From Thermothelomyces thermophilus ATCC 42464 (Eukaryota > Ascomycota > Sordariomycetes > Sordariales > Chaetomiaceae), in assembly GCF_000226095.1 (NCBI RefSeq), contig NC_016474.1, positions 1,178,001 through 1,242,000 on the forward strand: a DNA stretch of 64,000 nt, in the 5' to 3' direction. A program made the translations under genes and the position numbers. Position 1 is the first letter of the stretch. Each line of letters starts with the position of its first letter. Shown one piece after another: positions 1 to 12,400 of this stretch. A model generated the notes under the pieces. The model was given only the letters and a program-made list of their open reading frames with translations. It had not been told where the DNA came from and ran no database searches.

Positions 1-1000
1 AGGTGGACCTCGGCTTCCTGAGCCACCAATTGCGGCGGGGCCCCCCTCCTAGTGGTCCACTGAGGCGAGGGCGCCTGCCTCCGTTGCCGCTGGACTCCGA
101 GACTAGTTACCGAAGACATGCACTCGGAACTACGGGTTGAGCTATTTGTGCTCCTCGTTGGAAACGGGGAATTCAGAATATCCGACGTTTGGTTGGTTGC
201 CACGCTCACCAACCTGCAGATCAGCCAGGAAATGATGGCGGTGACGACAAGATGTGTGAGTTAGGGGCAGCGGCGACGTCGTTTGCTGTCGCCCGACGCG
301 GGGGTGAGTGGTCGCCATCGACGCCGGCTCGGCCAAACAGAGCAGGAAGTCCAAAGGCACCACAGAGGGGAGTGCCAAGTGCACGAGAGCTTCGTGCATT
401 GCGTGTCTTGAAACTCGACGGGAAGATTCCAAAGGGAATGTACTCCCAGCCCCGGAAGTCAAGGTCAACATGGCGACATCAACACGCCAGCGCTTGAACG
501 ATCCCTCGTCGCTATGGCAAGGCGAGGGCTCAGGTAGGAGGGGTCAATCCCACAGGCCCCTCAAGAAGGAGTATCTCGCTTAGAATACCTCTTCGAGCTG
601 AATCAGCTCGCCCACCCCTGCTCGATAACAACGAACCAACCACAAACGCTACCGCGCGGCTACGCACAGCTGGGACGTCCAACATGTATGAATGTACGGA
701 TGTATGTACGGATGTATGTACATACGAAGTATATATCATATGGGGGTTACTACCCAAAATCTTCGAGCCCTACCGACATCTGCTTAACATTCAGGAGTAC
801 CCAGTTACCGACAGTATCATTAGCTGAGAGACATCGGATATCCCGCTACTCACTTCCCCTCGTTGGCCAGATAATACCTTGGAAAAGGCCGTGAAGCCCG
901 AGGCTGCTGACGGTGTTTCTCCTCACCTCCGTCTTATCGGCATACGACCAAAGGTCCGACATTGAAACCCCCTGGCGTCGAGAGGAGACCGACAATTGCC
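1..1000. other. No supported gene (5' flank of the protease gene)
   Basis: Several short overlapping reading frames exist on both strands, but none resembles a known family and none has a convincing splice or start context. Around 684-725 there is a short tandem tract of GTACGGATGTAT-like units. The stretch may hold the promoter of the protease gene or an unrecognised upstream exon of it. Confidence 0.5.
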
Positions 1001-2827
1001 ATGTTGCAGATTAGAAAGGCTCAGACGGTTCCGATCCCGGTGGGACGCAGCGAGAGACGCCAAATAGAAGCACTGCCCACGTTCGCTCCTGGCACGCTAA
1101 TCTTTCTCAATCATGACCCCGCGAGCGAAGGACGTCTGTCAGCGTCTGCAACAAGTCTTGTTGTTCAGGAAACACGTGCCCGTTCTAGCTCAACAGGCAG
1201 GGCACTTCCCGAATCGGCTTCTCTCAGGGAACCTTACGACAAAGAACACCGCGAGAGCCGTTCGAGCCCTCCCACCAAGTCAAGCGACCGGGATCTGGCC
1301 TCCGAATCGACCCCCAGCGAAGACACTCTCGGCGAACAACGTAGTAAGACGCTGGAAGAGTCAGGGCCGAAACCCGTACTGGTAAACGCGAGAAAACAAG
1401 ACACAGAGGAGTTGGGATCCGGGGTGGATAACCCGATATTGATACCTTCGGGCGTAAACCCGGGCCCGCCCAAGGAGTCAGAGCCGAAATCATCAGTAGT
1501 TAATAAGGGTTCCATCTCGGATGCAACTCAACAGCTCGTAGACGATACAAGGTATGTAAGTACATACAACTCGTTCAGGTTTTCATCCAATAAAGACGAA
1601 TAGACCTGAATCACTAACTATCAACTGCTAGTGTGGATATCTGGTTTGGCGACATCGAAAAAATCAATGAAGAGATCCTCGAACCCTACAGACGACAGGC
1701 CTGCAAGAGGGTCAAAGTAGGCATCCTGGACACGGGCATTGACATGAAGAACACGGCATTTCACAAAGCGGAGGTCCGGCAGCGCATTAAGAAGCGCGTC
1801 GATTTCTGCGACCCTAACGGCAAAGGAACTGGGAGAGACAAGTGCGGCCATGGCACGCATTGCGCCGCTCTCATAAACCGAATCGCCCCTGCAGCCGATA
1901 TTTACGTCGGGCGGGTGGCGATTGACTTTGACTCGGGTGTGGATGAGAACGTCGTAGCAAAGGTAATAAGCCAGAGAGAGAATTGTCAGCCATGTCCCAT
2001 GGAGCTTAAGTAATTATTGGGCCTTAATGTGCTGACTATTAGTACCTTAATATGTCATTCCCCAACAGGCCATCACTATCGCTCTTGGCTCCAGGGGCCC
2101 TGGCGACGCCTCCAACAACTGGGACGTCGACATCCTCTCCCTCTCGCTTGGTTTCCAGCACTATAGCGAGGCTATCGACACAGCTCTCCGAACGTCGACC
2201 CGCAAGGGCAAGATCGTTCTCGCCGCTGCATCCAACAACGGCACCCTGCGTGCCATGGCCTACCCGGCCTGGGATCCCGACGTCATCCCCATCAACTCGG
2301 CCAACGCGAGGGGCCGACCATCCGACTTCAACCCGCCCGCGGTGCCGGGCAGGACGCTGACAATCTTGGGCGAGAATGTGCCCTCGGCCTGGATCACAAC
2401 TACTCCGACGGCGACGACAACCGCATCGACGACAGACATGAGCGGTCCAGACGACGCCGGCGCTCCAGAAGCTGCAGCGGCGGCAGTAGACCTCGCGGCA
2501 ACGAGGCGCATGTCGGGTACCTCGGTGGCGACGCCGATTGCCGCCGGCCTCGTGGCACTTCTGTTTGAGTTCGCCATGGTCGAGGTGCCAAACGACCCGG
2601 TGACCCAGGCGACGCTCAATGACGTGCTCCCCAATATCAAGCGCCAGACGGGTCTGAATGCGCTGCTGATGGGCAAGGCCGCGAGGACAGGTGATTTCCA
2701 CAACATTGTGCCGATGAACCTCCTCAACCCGAACCTGACATTGGGCGAAAACGCCGCCGTGATCAAAGGGGTCTTAGCAAGATGGTTCGGGTTTAGACGC
2801 CCCATCAAAGGAACTGACGGCGTATAG
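1001..2827 (+). CDS. Subtilisin-like serine protease (peptidase S8), 3 exons
   Basis: Predicted peptidase of the subtilase family, which cuts peptide bonds with an Asp-His-Ser triad. The model joins 1001-1551, 1632-1962 and 2069-2827, giving 546 residues. Both introns (80 and 106 nt) have GT/AG ends and keep frame. The Asp motif ILDTGID lies near residue 217, the His motif HGTHCA near 257 and the Ser motif SGTSVATP near 443, so all catalytic residues are present. The first about 180 residues are polar and low in complexity and match no domain I know. No signal peptide is visible, so the enzyme is probably intracellular, like other fungal subtilases that carry unrelated N-terminal regions. The start at 1001 is the first ATG in frame, but an upstream exon is possible. 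It converges on the synthase gene with a 0.66 kb gap. A role in the cluster is not indicated. Confidence 0.8.
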
Positions 2828-3485
2828 GATAAGGTGAGCCAACATGACTACAGTCGCCATTCATCGTGAGTGCCTGCACAGCCCTGGGCATGAAACTGTG
2901 CTGCTTACAATATCAAATTACAGTGCAGTTGGTGATTGCGACAGAGGCGAACGTCCCATTCCCCCAGTACCTTAGTCAGTCAGTTTCTTGGCTGATAGAA
3001 TTGTGATGAAACACAAGGATTGGATAAAGATAGGATTCTACATTCCCACAGGGGGGGCATAACAAACTAGGAGACTCAGGGGTAATCAAGACTCAAAGCG
3101 CTTGTTCCCTTGTCTCACATCAGCCAACCCTAAATCGTCTCGAGAAGAGTTACACGAGGACATCGTAGCCACTGGGATTGAACTGGTCAGGAAATATCCA
3201 AAAAGAGAATAACGTTAAGCACAGTATCTTTATTATCTATGTAGGTCATCATCCTGCAAAAAACATTGTTGGTAAACCATAACTAACAAGACAAAAATCC
3301 CTTGCATATATACAGACACCCAATACAGCATAGCAAAAACCAAAATGCCTTATGTACACCCATGAAAAGCCAGCCAGACTCTGAGAAAGGAAGCACACAT
3401 GCATACCTACAAATGAAAAAGTCAAGTTTCCCCACTACCATTCCACACCTTAAGTTCCTCCACATTAACCCAGGCCATTCGCCAT
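2828..3485. other. Convergent intergenic gap
   Basis: About 0.66 kb between the 3' ends of two convergent genes. It should hold both 3' UTRs. No coding signal or repeat of note was seen. Confidence 0.6.
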
Positions 3486-6400
3486 TCAGGGCCTCGGGCC
3501 GTTCAACGCCTTAGGAAACCTCCACTTCTGGCCCTTCCTATCAGTCAGATTCACCCCCTTCATGTACTCGACCACCTCGTCCGGCATGCCCGCCGCCTTG
3601 GCCTCGGCAATCCACTCGGCGTCGGGCGTGACCGTGACGGTCCTGCGGAGCTGCTTGGTGAGGTACGGCGCCAGGCCGTGCACGTCGACCGTGTCCTCCG
3701 GGCGGCCGTTGTGGTTTCGGTACTGCACCAGCTGGCCGGACGATTGTTGCGGCGTAGTAGTAGTAGTAGTAGTGGTAGTAGTGGTGGTAGCGCCCGAAGA
3801 GAGCACGGCCGAGAGGATGCCGCCCGCGACGTCCTCGACGGGGACGAACTGGAAGGTGCCCTCGAGCGCCGACATGGACGGGACGGTGGCCATCTGGCGC
3901 GAGTAGTGCAGGATGTTGGACATGACGTCCAGGTGCGGCGCGTTCTCCCCGACGATGGCCGTGGGCCGGTGGATGGTGACGGGGAGCCCCGTCACGGCGC
4001 TGGCGCGCTCCAGGTACAGCTCGCTGGCCCACTTGGAGAGCACGTAGCCCTCCGGGGAGCTGGTGGGCGGGAAGGCGCCGAGAGACTCCTCGTAGAGGTC
4101 GTGGCCGAGCATCGTGGCGATGCCGGCGGTCGAGATGTAGTGCAGGTGGCGGACGTTGCCGTGCTGGAGCGCGAGCTTGACAATGTCCTTGGTCGACTCG
4201 AGGTTGGTGCGGCGGACGCTGCCGTAGGCCTTGAGGAAGGACACGTCGGCGCCGTTGTGGATGACGGCGTGCGATGTTTTGAAGACCTCGGTCGCGGCGG
4301 TGTCGGTCAGGCCCAGTTGAGGCTTTGACAGGTCGCCAGGGTGAATGACCAGCTTCGGGGACGAAACTTGGGCCAGCTTGCTCTGACTACGAACCGCCAG
4401 CGCATGGACCGTCTTGACCTCCGGCAGCCGCACGAGCTGCCGAACAAGTTCAAGTCCGAGGAACCCGGAAGCACCGGTCAGAGCGATGACGAGGCCGCTC
4501 TTGGGCATCGGCGACGCGGGAGCGCGCAGGTGGGACAATGCAGGCTGTAGCTTGATCTCACGGGGCCAGTCGATGCCAGAAGTTGCCGACGCGTTGTTGC
4601 GGTCCTTTCCGTCCAGCAGCGAAGCCATCTGCGCCAGCGTGTTGCGCTGGAAAAGCTGAGTAAGGGGCACATCCAGGCCGTACTGCTTTCTGAGGTCGCC
4701 TTGCACACGGATCAGCAGCAGAGAGTTACCACCGACGAGGAAGAAGTCAGAGTTCGGGCCGAGGGTGTGTGCGTGTACCGACTCCCCCAGGACATTGAGC
4801 CATAGGTCTTTCATCTTGTTCAGGTTCTCGTTGCCGCCGAGGTCGACGGCGGCCGCCGCCCCAACCGGTGTTTCTGTCGCTTTCCCGAGCGCCCTGGTTA
4901 GCGGCAATTTAGCTACCGCCTTCCTGTCAACCTTGCCATGGTGGGTGAGCGGCAGGGAAGTAACGGCCACAATCACAGCCGGCCGCATGTAGTCCGGTAC
5001 GCGAAGCTCCGCAACTACCTTGTCAAGGAAGGTCTCTTGCTCGGCGGGAGTGGCGTAGCGCGCCCGTCCTTCCTCGCTCAGAACAACGTGCGCCGCCAGG
5101 AAGTCAGCGCTCGAGTTATTCGGCTCCGGCTTGCGCACGTGAACGACCGCGTCGCTGACGAGCCCCTTGGCTGTCGACAGGAGCTGTGCCTCAATGTCCA
5201 GCATGTCGATGCGCAGACCACGAAGCTTGACCTGGGTGTCGCCATTGATCCGCGCCTGGAGGATGAACTGGCCGTCAGATTCACGAAGGTAGCCGCTGTC
5301 GCCGCTGTGATGGACCAGCTTCCAGCCTTGCTTCACAAATTCTGCCGGGGCGAGATCGTCCTCGGGGAATCTCTCGGCAGTCAGCTCAGGGTTACCAACA
5401 TAGCCATCGGCAATTCCAGCTCCGGCAAAGAGCAGCTGGCCAGGGATACCGGCAGGAACCGGATGGCCTTGTGCGTCAACAACCCGGGCGGTGTAGTTGG
5501 GCATGACCCGACCGATAGGAACGGGCATGTCGCTAGCAGAAAAGCTGCGATACAAGACCTCGTAGGCGTTGGGTATCATGGTTTCAGTTGGGCCGTAGAT
5601 GTTGATGGCGCGCAAGTCAGGCTTGTCCAGAAGCCTGAGATGGTTGATGAGGTTCTGACTGTACGGCTCGCCCCCAGAGCAATGCCATGTCCACGCAGAC
5701 GACCGCAGCGCAGCCAGGTCACCGCCCTGGAGCCAAGCAACGGACTCGCTCGGGACTGCGAATGTAAAAGTGACCTTCTTCGAGACGATCAGGTCGGTCA
5801 ACGCCCGTGGATCCCTGCGAGCTTCTGGCCCAGCAACGACCACTGTACCCTTGGTGGCAAGGGCGATAATGGCACCCCACCAAGAGACATCGAAGCTGAG
5901 AGGAGTCTGTTGAAGAACCGTCTGTGGCGACATGGGCCAACGATGGAGGAAACTGCGAGCCGCGTTCACCACAACGCGATGGGCAATCGAAATACCCTGA
6001 AACGGCGTGGTATCATTAATTAGCAGACGCGGTGCGGTGTCATCACAGCTAATTAATGGCCAACATACCTTGGGAACACCAGTCGACCCACTGGTGTAGA
6101 TGATCATAGCTTCATCACTTGGCTTGTGGTTCGAAACGAAAGAGGTTGCGGCGAGGCGGTTGAACGGCAGCGTGGACACGTTGATCACCTTGACTGTGTC
6201 GTCGAGAGCCAACTGCGAAACGAGCGGCACGGTGGGGTCATGGACCAGGACAGCAGCCAGCTTTGCCTCTTTTGCGACGTCGGCAAGACGGCGCACACCC
6301 TGGGTGGTTTCCAGGGGGACGTATGTTTTCTCCGCCCGCCAGACACCGAGCATGGAGCAGACCCAGTCAACGTCAGGCTCTTGGAACACTCCAATCCTGG

Positions 6401-9400
6401 AACGAGCGGGTAGTCCTAGGTTTACTAGGCTTTGGCCGATGGCAACGGATCTCAACTTGAGGTCAGACCAAGAAAGCGAGTTTCCTTGGCTATCTCGTAG
6501 AGCAACCGCACCGGGCTGCTGCGCTGCAGTCTCGTCTACCTCGGTCAAGATGGTCGGGTGCTGAAGGTCAAGAAATTCGCCTATCAAGGAATCAGCGTCG
6601 ATGATCCGAGCCTCCTAACCAAAATCGACAAAACTCACCCTTGCCAAGTTGCAAAGCCCTGTTCACTTCGCCGGCGTCGAACATCTGAGGCTGCCCTGCA
6701 GCCAGTTCGGTGTCCTTAGTGAATGCATCCAAGAGAGTCGTGTAACATCCCATGATGGTCTGCGACTCCTCCGGTGTGTAGAGGGCCTCCTGGGTGAGTA
6801 GCTTCAACGAGGCTTCTCCGGTGGGGGTATCAATCATCTCAATCATGACATCGTACGGCGTCTTGCTGACGATGTATCGCTTGCCTTCCAGATGACCTTT
6901 TCCGAACGGCAGCTTCTCCGTGACATAGCGATAGTCGATGAAGGCCTGGAAGAGGGGGCTGTGGGTCGAACTTCGTTGCACCCCGACCTTCTCCATGATG
7001 ACATCGAAGGGCACCGCCGAGTTGGCCAAGCCATGCAGGACCTTGTTCTTGGTCGCCTTGACCAACGAGGAGAATGGCAGGTTGAGATCAGTTGGCAACC
7101 TCAGGGGAATCAGGTTGAGGAAGTTTCCAATGCTGTCTGTCGCGCCGACATCAGCGCGGTTCGCGTCGGCGATACCGATGCAAATGTCATCGGTGGCAGC
7201 CAGACGAGCCAGGGTGATTTGCAGAATCGTCGTGTAGATGTGGAAAGGCGTGACCTTGAGCTTGCGGCAGGCCGACTTGACTTGACGGGCAACCGAGGCC
7301 GACACTCTCGTCTCAATACTCCGGTTTTCGTACGTTGTCAGGTTAGGGCGCGGCCGAGAGGTATTCGGAGACACGTTGAGAATGGGGAGCGGATCTGGAA
7401 GTCTCGCAAACTCGTTCGACCAGTAGGCGATCAGAGAATCCCAATTGCCCTTGCTGAGTTGTTCAACTTGATACTTGGAAAAGTCCGAGTACTGCATCCG
7501 CGGAGGCGAGAGTTTTTGGCCCGCGTAGATCTTGATCATGTCCGCGACAAAGACGACAAAACTCGACGAGTCCATGTTGATGTGGTGGTATCCGACGAGC
7601 AAATGATGGTGTGTTCGCGAAGTCGAGACCAACATGGCCCTCATGGTCTCGCCCTTGCTCAGGTCATAGACGGTATTGTGCACCTCCTGGAAGAGCCGAT
7701 CGATGTCGGAGACGGAAGCACTCACGGTCTCCAAACGCAAGGGGCTTTCCTTCAAAATGGCTTGCATCGGCTGATCGTCTTCGTGGAAAAAGCACGTCCT
7801 CAGCGCCTCGTGGCGGGCTCCAACCATCTCCACTGCGCGGCTCAGGGCCCGTACGTCGATTTCCGACTGGATCTCGACATCGCAAGAGATATTGAACGCG
7901 GTTGGGTCCTGGACAATTTGCGTCATGACCCAGAACCGAGATTGACCAAAGGACATCGGCAGCACCTTCTCAATGGCGGGGCTCTGGGAGATTGTCAGTG
8001 ATGGCGACAGTGAGACTGGTTGCGAAGAGGGCGGCGCAACCAGACTAGTACTCTCGGTTGGGTCTGCAACAGAAGAGGCAGGTGATGACGACCCAGTCGG
8101 CGTCGGTGCCTCGGTTTCACTTGCGCTAGACGGCACGGAAGGAAGGGTGGGACTGCCATTCGGCTTGGTGGTGGTGGCCACCGGCGGCGCGGCAGGGGGA
8201 ACTGAAGCGGCGACAGGCTTGGGATGCTCCTCCTTTGCCTTTGGTGCCGTAAGGCTCTCTTCCGTGATGGCGTCCTTGCCGTTCGGGTCCAGGTTAGGCA
8301 CGTATTCGGCAGGAAGGTTTTCGACAGCATAGTCAACGAGCCCCTGGACGGGTGTGTCGGAGAGAATCTTCAGGACTGGAATGTCGACTCCAAGTTCACT
8401 ACGCATCCACGTGCGCAGCTCAACCGCAAGAAGGGAGTCGAGGCCGAGGGCGCTCGTGCCCTGCTGGAGGAGGGCGTCGGGGTTGTTGACAAGTTCGTCG
8501 CTGAGACTCAAGATGTTCTGAAGCTTGTTCAAAACGGCAACTGGGAGGTGGTTATACATGGTTAGTGTTTGGGGGGGGTCTCTCCAAATGCGCTGGCTGA
8601 CTTGACACTCACCTCGAAGAACCCTGCCGACGTCGCCCGGCGATCTTGCTCTCTTCAGGAGGTCCTCCAGCGACTCCACTTGAGCTGAGCCTTCCGAGGA
8701 GGCGCCCGAGGCTCCGTCAGTGTTGAGTAGCAGGTGCGAGAATCTGGCGTTGTCGACCCAGGTGGGTTGGAATTTGCCCTTCTTGGGGTGCACGGTCAGG
8801 CCCGTGATGAGCTCCTCGGGCTCTCGAGAATCGACCCGGCCCATCAAAATGCCGTTGGTGAATGTTGCTAGGAAGTCTCTCCCGGACATCTTGCGGTATC
8901 CGTGGCTGACCAGGAGGTTCATGACGTTCTCGGAGACATCGCGAGCCATAAGTCCGACACCTGCAATAGGGCCGATGTCGATGACACTTGCATTGAGACC
9001 ACGAGCGCGGCGCTGCGATGCCAAGCCGAGCATGTAGATGTTGGCCGTGTCGTAATTGCTCTGGCCGGCCCGCCCCAGGACGATGGAGATGGACGAGAAG
9101 CCGATGAAAAAGTCGAGCGGGTCATCGTAGAAGATCTGGTCAAGGATGCGTGTGCCTTCGACCTTGGGTCTCAGCACCTTGTTCATGTCATCGAAAGTCA
9201 TGTCTTCGAAAGACATGTCGTTCAGAACGTTGGCGCCGTTTGCCACACCGGCGATTGGCGGCCAAGAAGACCGCAGGTCTGCGATAAGGCTCCGGACATC
9301 GTTCTCATCGGTAATGTCGCTATTTTTCAAAATGATTAATTTAATCGGGACCGCTCTGTTGATAGGGAAACTCTAATTAGGCAGTGGTGGACTTACTTTT

Positions 9401-12400
9401 TAACGGCCTTGATCTGGACACCCTTAGCTGCGTATTCGGCGATCAGATGCGGGTCGACACTAGGTCTCCGGCTGGTGAGGACGATGTATCGGGCGCCGAG
9501 GCTGACCATGTACTCGGCCAACGGCAGTCCGAGGCCACCGGCTCCAGCGAGGCCGAACAAGACATAAGTACGGTCTCCCCTGAAGATTGGAAGGGCGTCT
9601 GATGGCTTCACCGAGACCGAGACCGAGCTGCTGGCCGTCCAGTCGATCACGGAAGCGGCGCTTGACTGAGGATCGGCGACGTATGCATCGGCAGACACCG
9701 CGCCGCTCTTGGAGAGGTTTGTCGGTGCCAAGTGCACTGCTTCCTGGCAGAGCGCAGCGAGGGCAGTGGTGCTGAAGTTGCGAGCTTGGAAGGAACTGGC
9801 CTTCTCAAACCTCGCAGCATCGGGTAAGAGGGCTTTGATTTGGGCCACAAAGTTGCCGCGCCAAGAGGATGGCTTGGTGAAGTCGATGACGGAGGCGATG
9901 CGCGGTGGCAAGGCACGACGGATTGTGCGGCTGCTGGCATGAGCGCTGACGGAGACGCCCGGATAGGCGCGCTTGCTTGCCGGGCTTGTCGTCACCGAGG
10001 TAACGCTAAGCCTCTTCTCTCCGGCCAACTTGGCCACGGACTCGGCCAGGTCATCGTCGGGATCGACAAGGAGGGTAGTTCCGTCCACGGTGGCGGCCTC
10101 GCTGCAGATCAGTGATGCGAGGAGATGGGAGGTGATGGCCCGCAGACGGGAGGGAGCCTCATCCAAGGGATAGTTGTACGGGACCACGGACGAAGCCGGG
10201 ACTTCGACGATGGAGGCGATGCTCTTGGCTAGCGCAACCACGGGCGCATCGGTGGCAGTATCGAGACCGATGAAGGGATACAGAGCCTGCGATGATGACG
10301 GCCTCAGCGGGACTGTGGCCGAATACAGAACGCGCACTCGCGTGACTTCCTCCCCATCGGTGCGGCGAGCCTCGGGTGCGAGAACGCGGATGAGAGCGCG
10401 ATTCTGGCTGCCGTTATTATCATCATGGGATTCGACCACTTCGACAACCTCCTTGGCAGGGTCTGCTTCGGCGACGATCTGGCGACGAGACGAGTTGTAG
10501 CGGTCGTTAGTGGCCTGGTGGGGTACGATTCTAGGCACCCACTTGCGGCCCTCTGCATCGACCTCGAATTCCGGTTCTTTCACCCAAACAAAGTCGGCAC
10601 TCTCGCGGGCCAACCGCCCCAGAATCTGCAACCGGAGCAATTCGTCAACCAACATGTGGGCATCGAGCCGCGCGTCGACAGCGAAGTCGATAAACTGCAC
10701 ATTGATTTTGGCATGGGCCTGCTCGACCATCATTGCACGACCGAGACCCAGCGACATGATGGCGTGCGGGTTATCGCGCCGCGCGCCGCGCGTTGCCCAA
10801 AGCACCGTTTGAGCAGTGGTCCAGAGCTTCTTCAATCCGTCGTGCGCTTCGGGAGTGTATCTCGTGAACACGGGTTCGTCAAGATCTGCGAGATACAGGA
10901 CGGTTGGACGAGCGGACAAGTCCAGACTCGCCAGGTCTTGCGCCGCGGGCACCACGGTGATGCGCTCCGAGTGCAGCTCGAGGAGGCGCCTCATCTTCTC
11001 GGCAAGCCGGACCGAGACGAGCGACCGGCCGGAGACAATGACTAGCTCGTCGATGTGCGACAAGGCGGAGGCATCGTTCTTGGAGCTCGGCTCGAGAAGG
11101 AGATCGATGTGCTCGTTCGTCGCCCGCGACACCAAGACGCTGTATGGACGGGGCAGGACATCCAGCTCTGGCGTGCTAGTCTCGATGCCGCTGAACCCAG
11201 CCTGGACCAGAGCGGCGTGCCATTCGGCGGCGGACAAACGCTTTGTCGAGCCCCGTCCACGGTTCTTGGCTGGCCACCAGCCTTCCAAACCACCCATCAT
11301 GGCGGGCAGGCGAACAGTCGCGCCCGAAGTGGCTTCGAGAAGTGCCAGATACCCACCGGGCTTCAGCAACTGGTGTAGGTTGCTCAGGTAGGCCTCGGGG
11401 TCTTGGGGCCAGGTGTGTAGCGCTAACACACCAATAACCAGGTCGTACGAGTGTGCTTGGAAGCCCTGCTCCGCGAGATCCGCGCCAAGCTCGAGAACTT
11501 GGAAAGACATGCGCCCTTGGTAATCCGGGAAGAGACTCTTGGCCGCCTCAACAGCATCTGGCGAGACGTCCGTGAACGTGTAATGGCTGAATGCGTGCGA
11601 CGCCCTCTTCAGGATCTTCTTGGTCGCGTTCCCAGACCGACCACCCACTTCGAGGATACGCACATGAGGGTTGACGTGCGTTATCTGGCCGACTACTTCT
11701 GCCAAGAAGCCGGTGTACTCGCCTAGCCCAAGCGACTCCTCGTACCAGCGGTCCAGCAGGCCATCCTTGGTCATGTGTGTTAGGATGTCGCCCTGGCCTC
11801 GTACAGCATCCGCCAAGTGCTCGCCCACATTCCGCAGGAGCTGCACGTCGACTCGGTCGCCGAACGCATCCATCAGCGGTTCCAGAGTCTCAGCCGTGTC
11901 ACGGAGCCATTCTTTCTTGAAGAAGCGCTGCCTACCGCCGCGCGCAAGTGCGACCGATTGCCGCGCGAACTCGAGCAGTTTCTTATGGTGCCATCGAGCC
12001 CCTGCCTCCTCGTCTGGCCGGATGCTCTCGGCGAGGTTGCGGAGGTAAAAGTGGGCCACCCGCTCCAGCAACCAGCCGAGTTCGTTATCCTCCTGGCTGG
12101 CTCTGTTGTCGCCAGCGGCGATCGCGCCATCGGGAGAAGCAGTGTTCCAAGTGTTGACATAGAACATCTGCGTATCCTGGGACTCGGTGGCAGGGGCAAA
12201 GGGAATGAGACGGATGTTTTCCACCTGGATCAAGCCTGTGCGGCCATCACCAGAGAATATGTCCACGTCGCCGGAGAGATCGATCTTGCCGCTAAGGCTC
12301 TCGGCCGCGTTGATGGCCGCATCAAAGCTGAGGTAATCGTCAGAGTTGGCACGGCACCGGGCAGCGTCGATTCGGATGCTCTTGATCGACACGGGCACGT

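Noticed and set aside
142-894. Short frames on both strands before the protease gene
   Set aside because: No homology by eye, overlapping in several frames, and non-ATG starts in part.
4938-8001. Long open frames antisense to the synthetase (for example 361 and 369 codons)
   Set aside because: They mirror the codon bias of the GC-rich real gene, show no family motifs and would overlap conserved PKS-NRPS domains.
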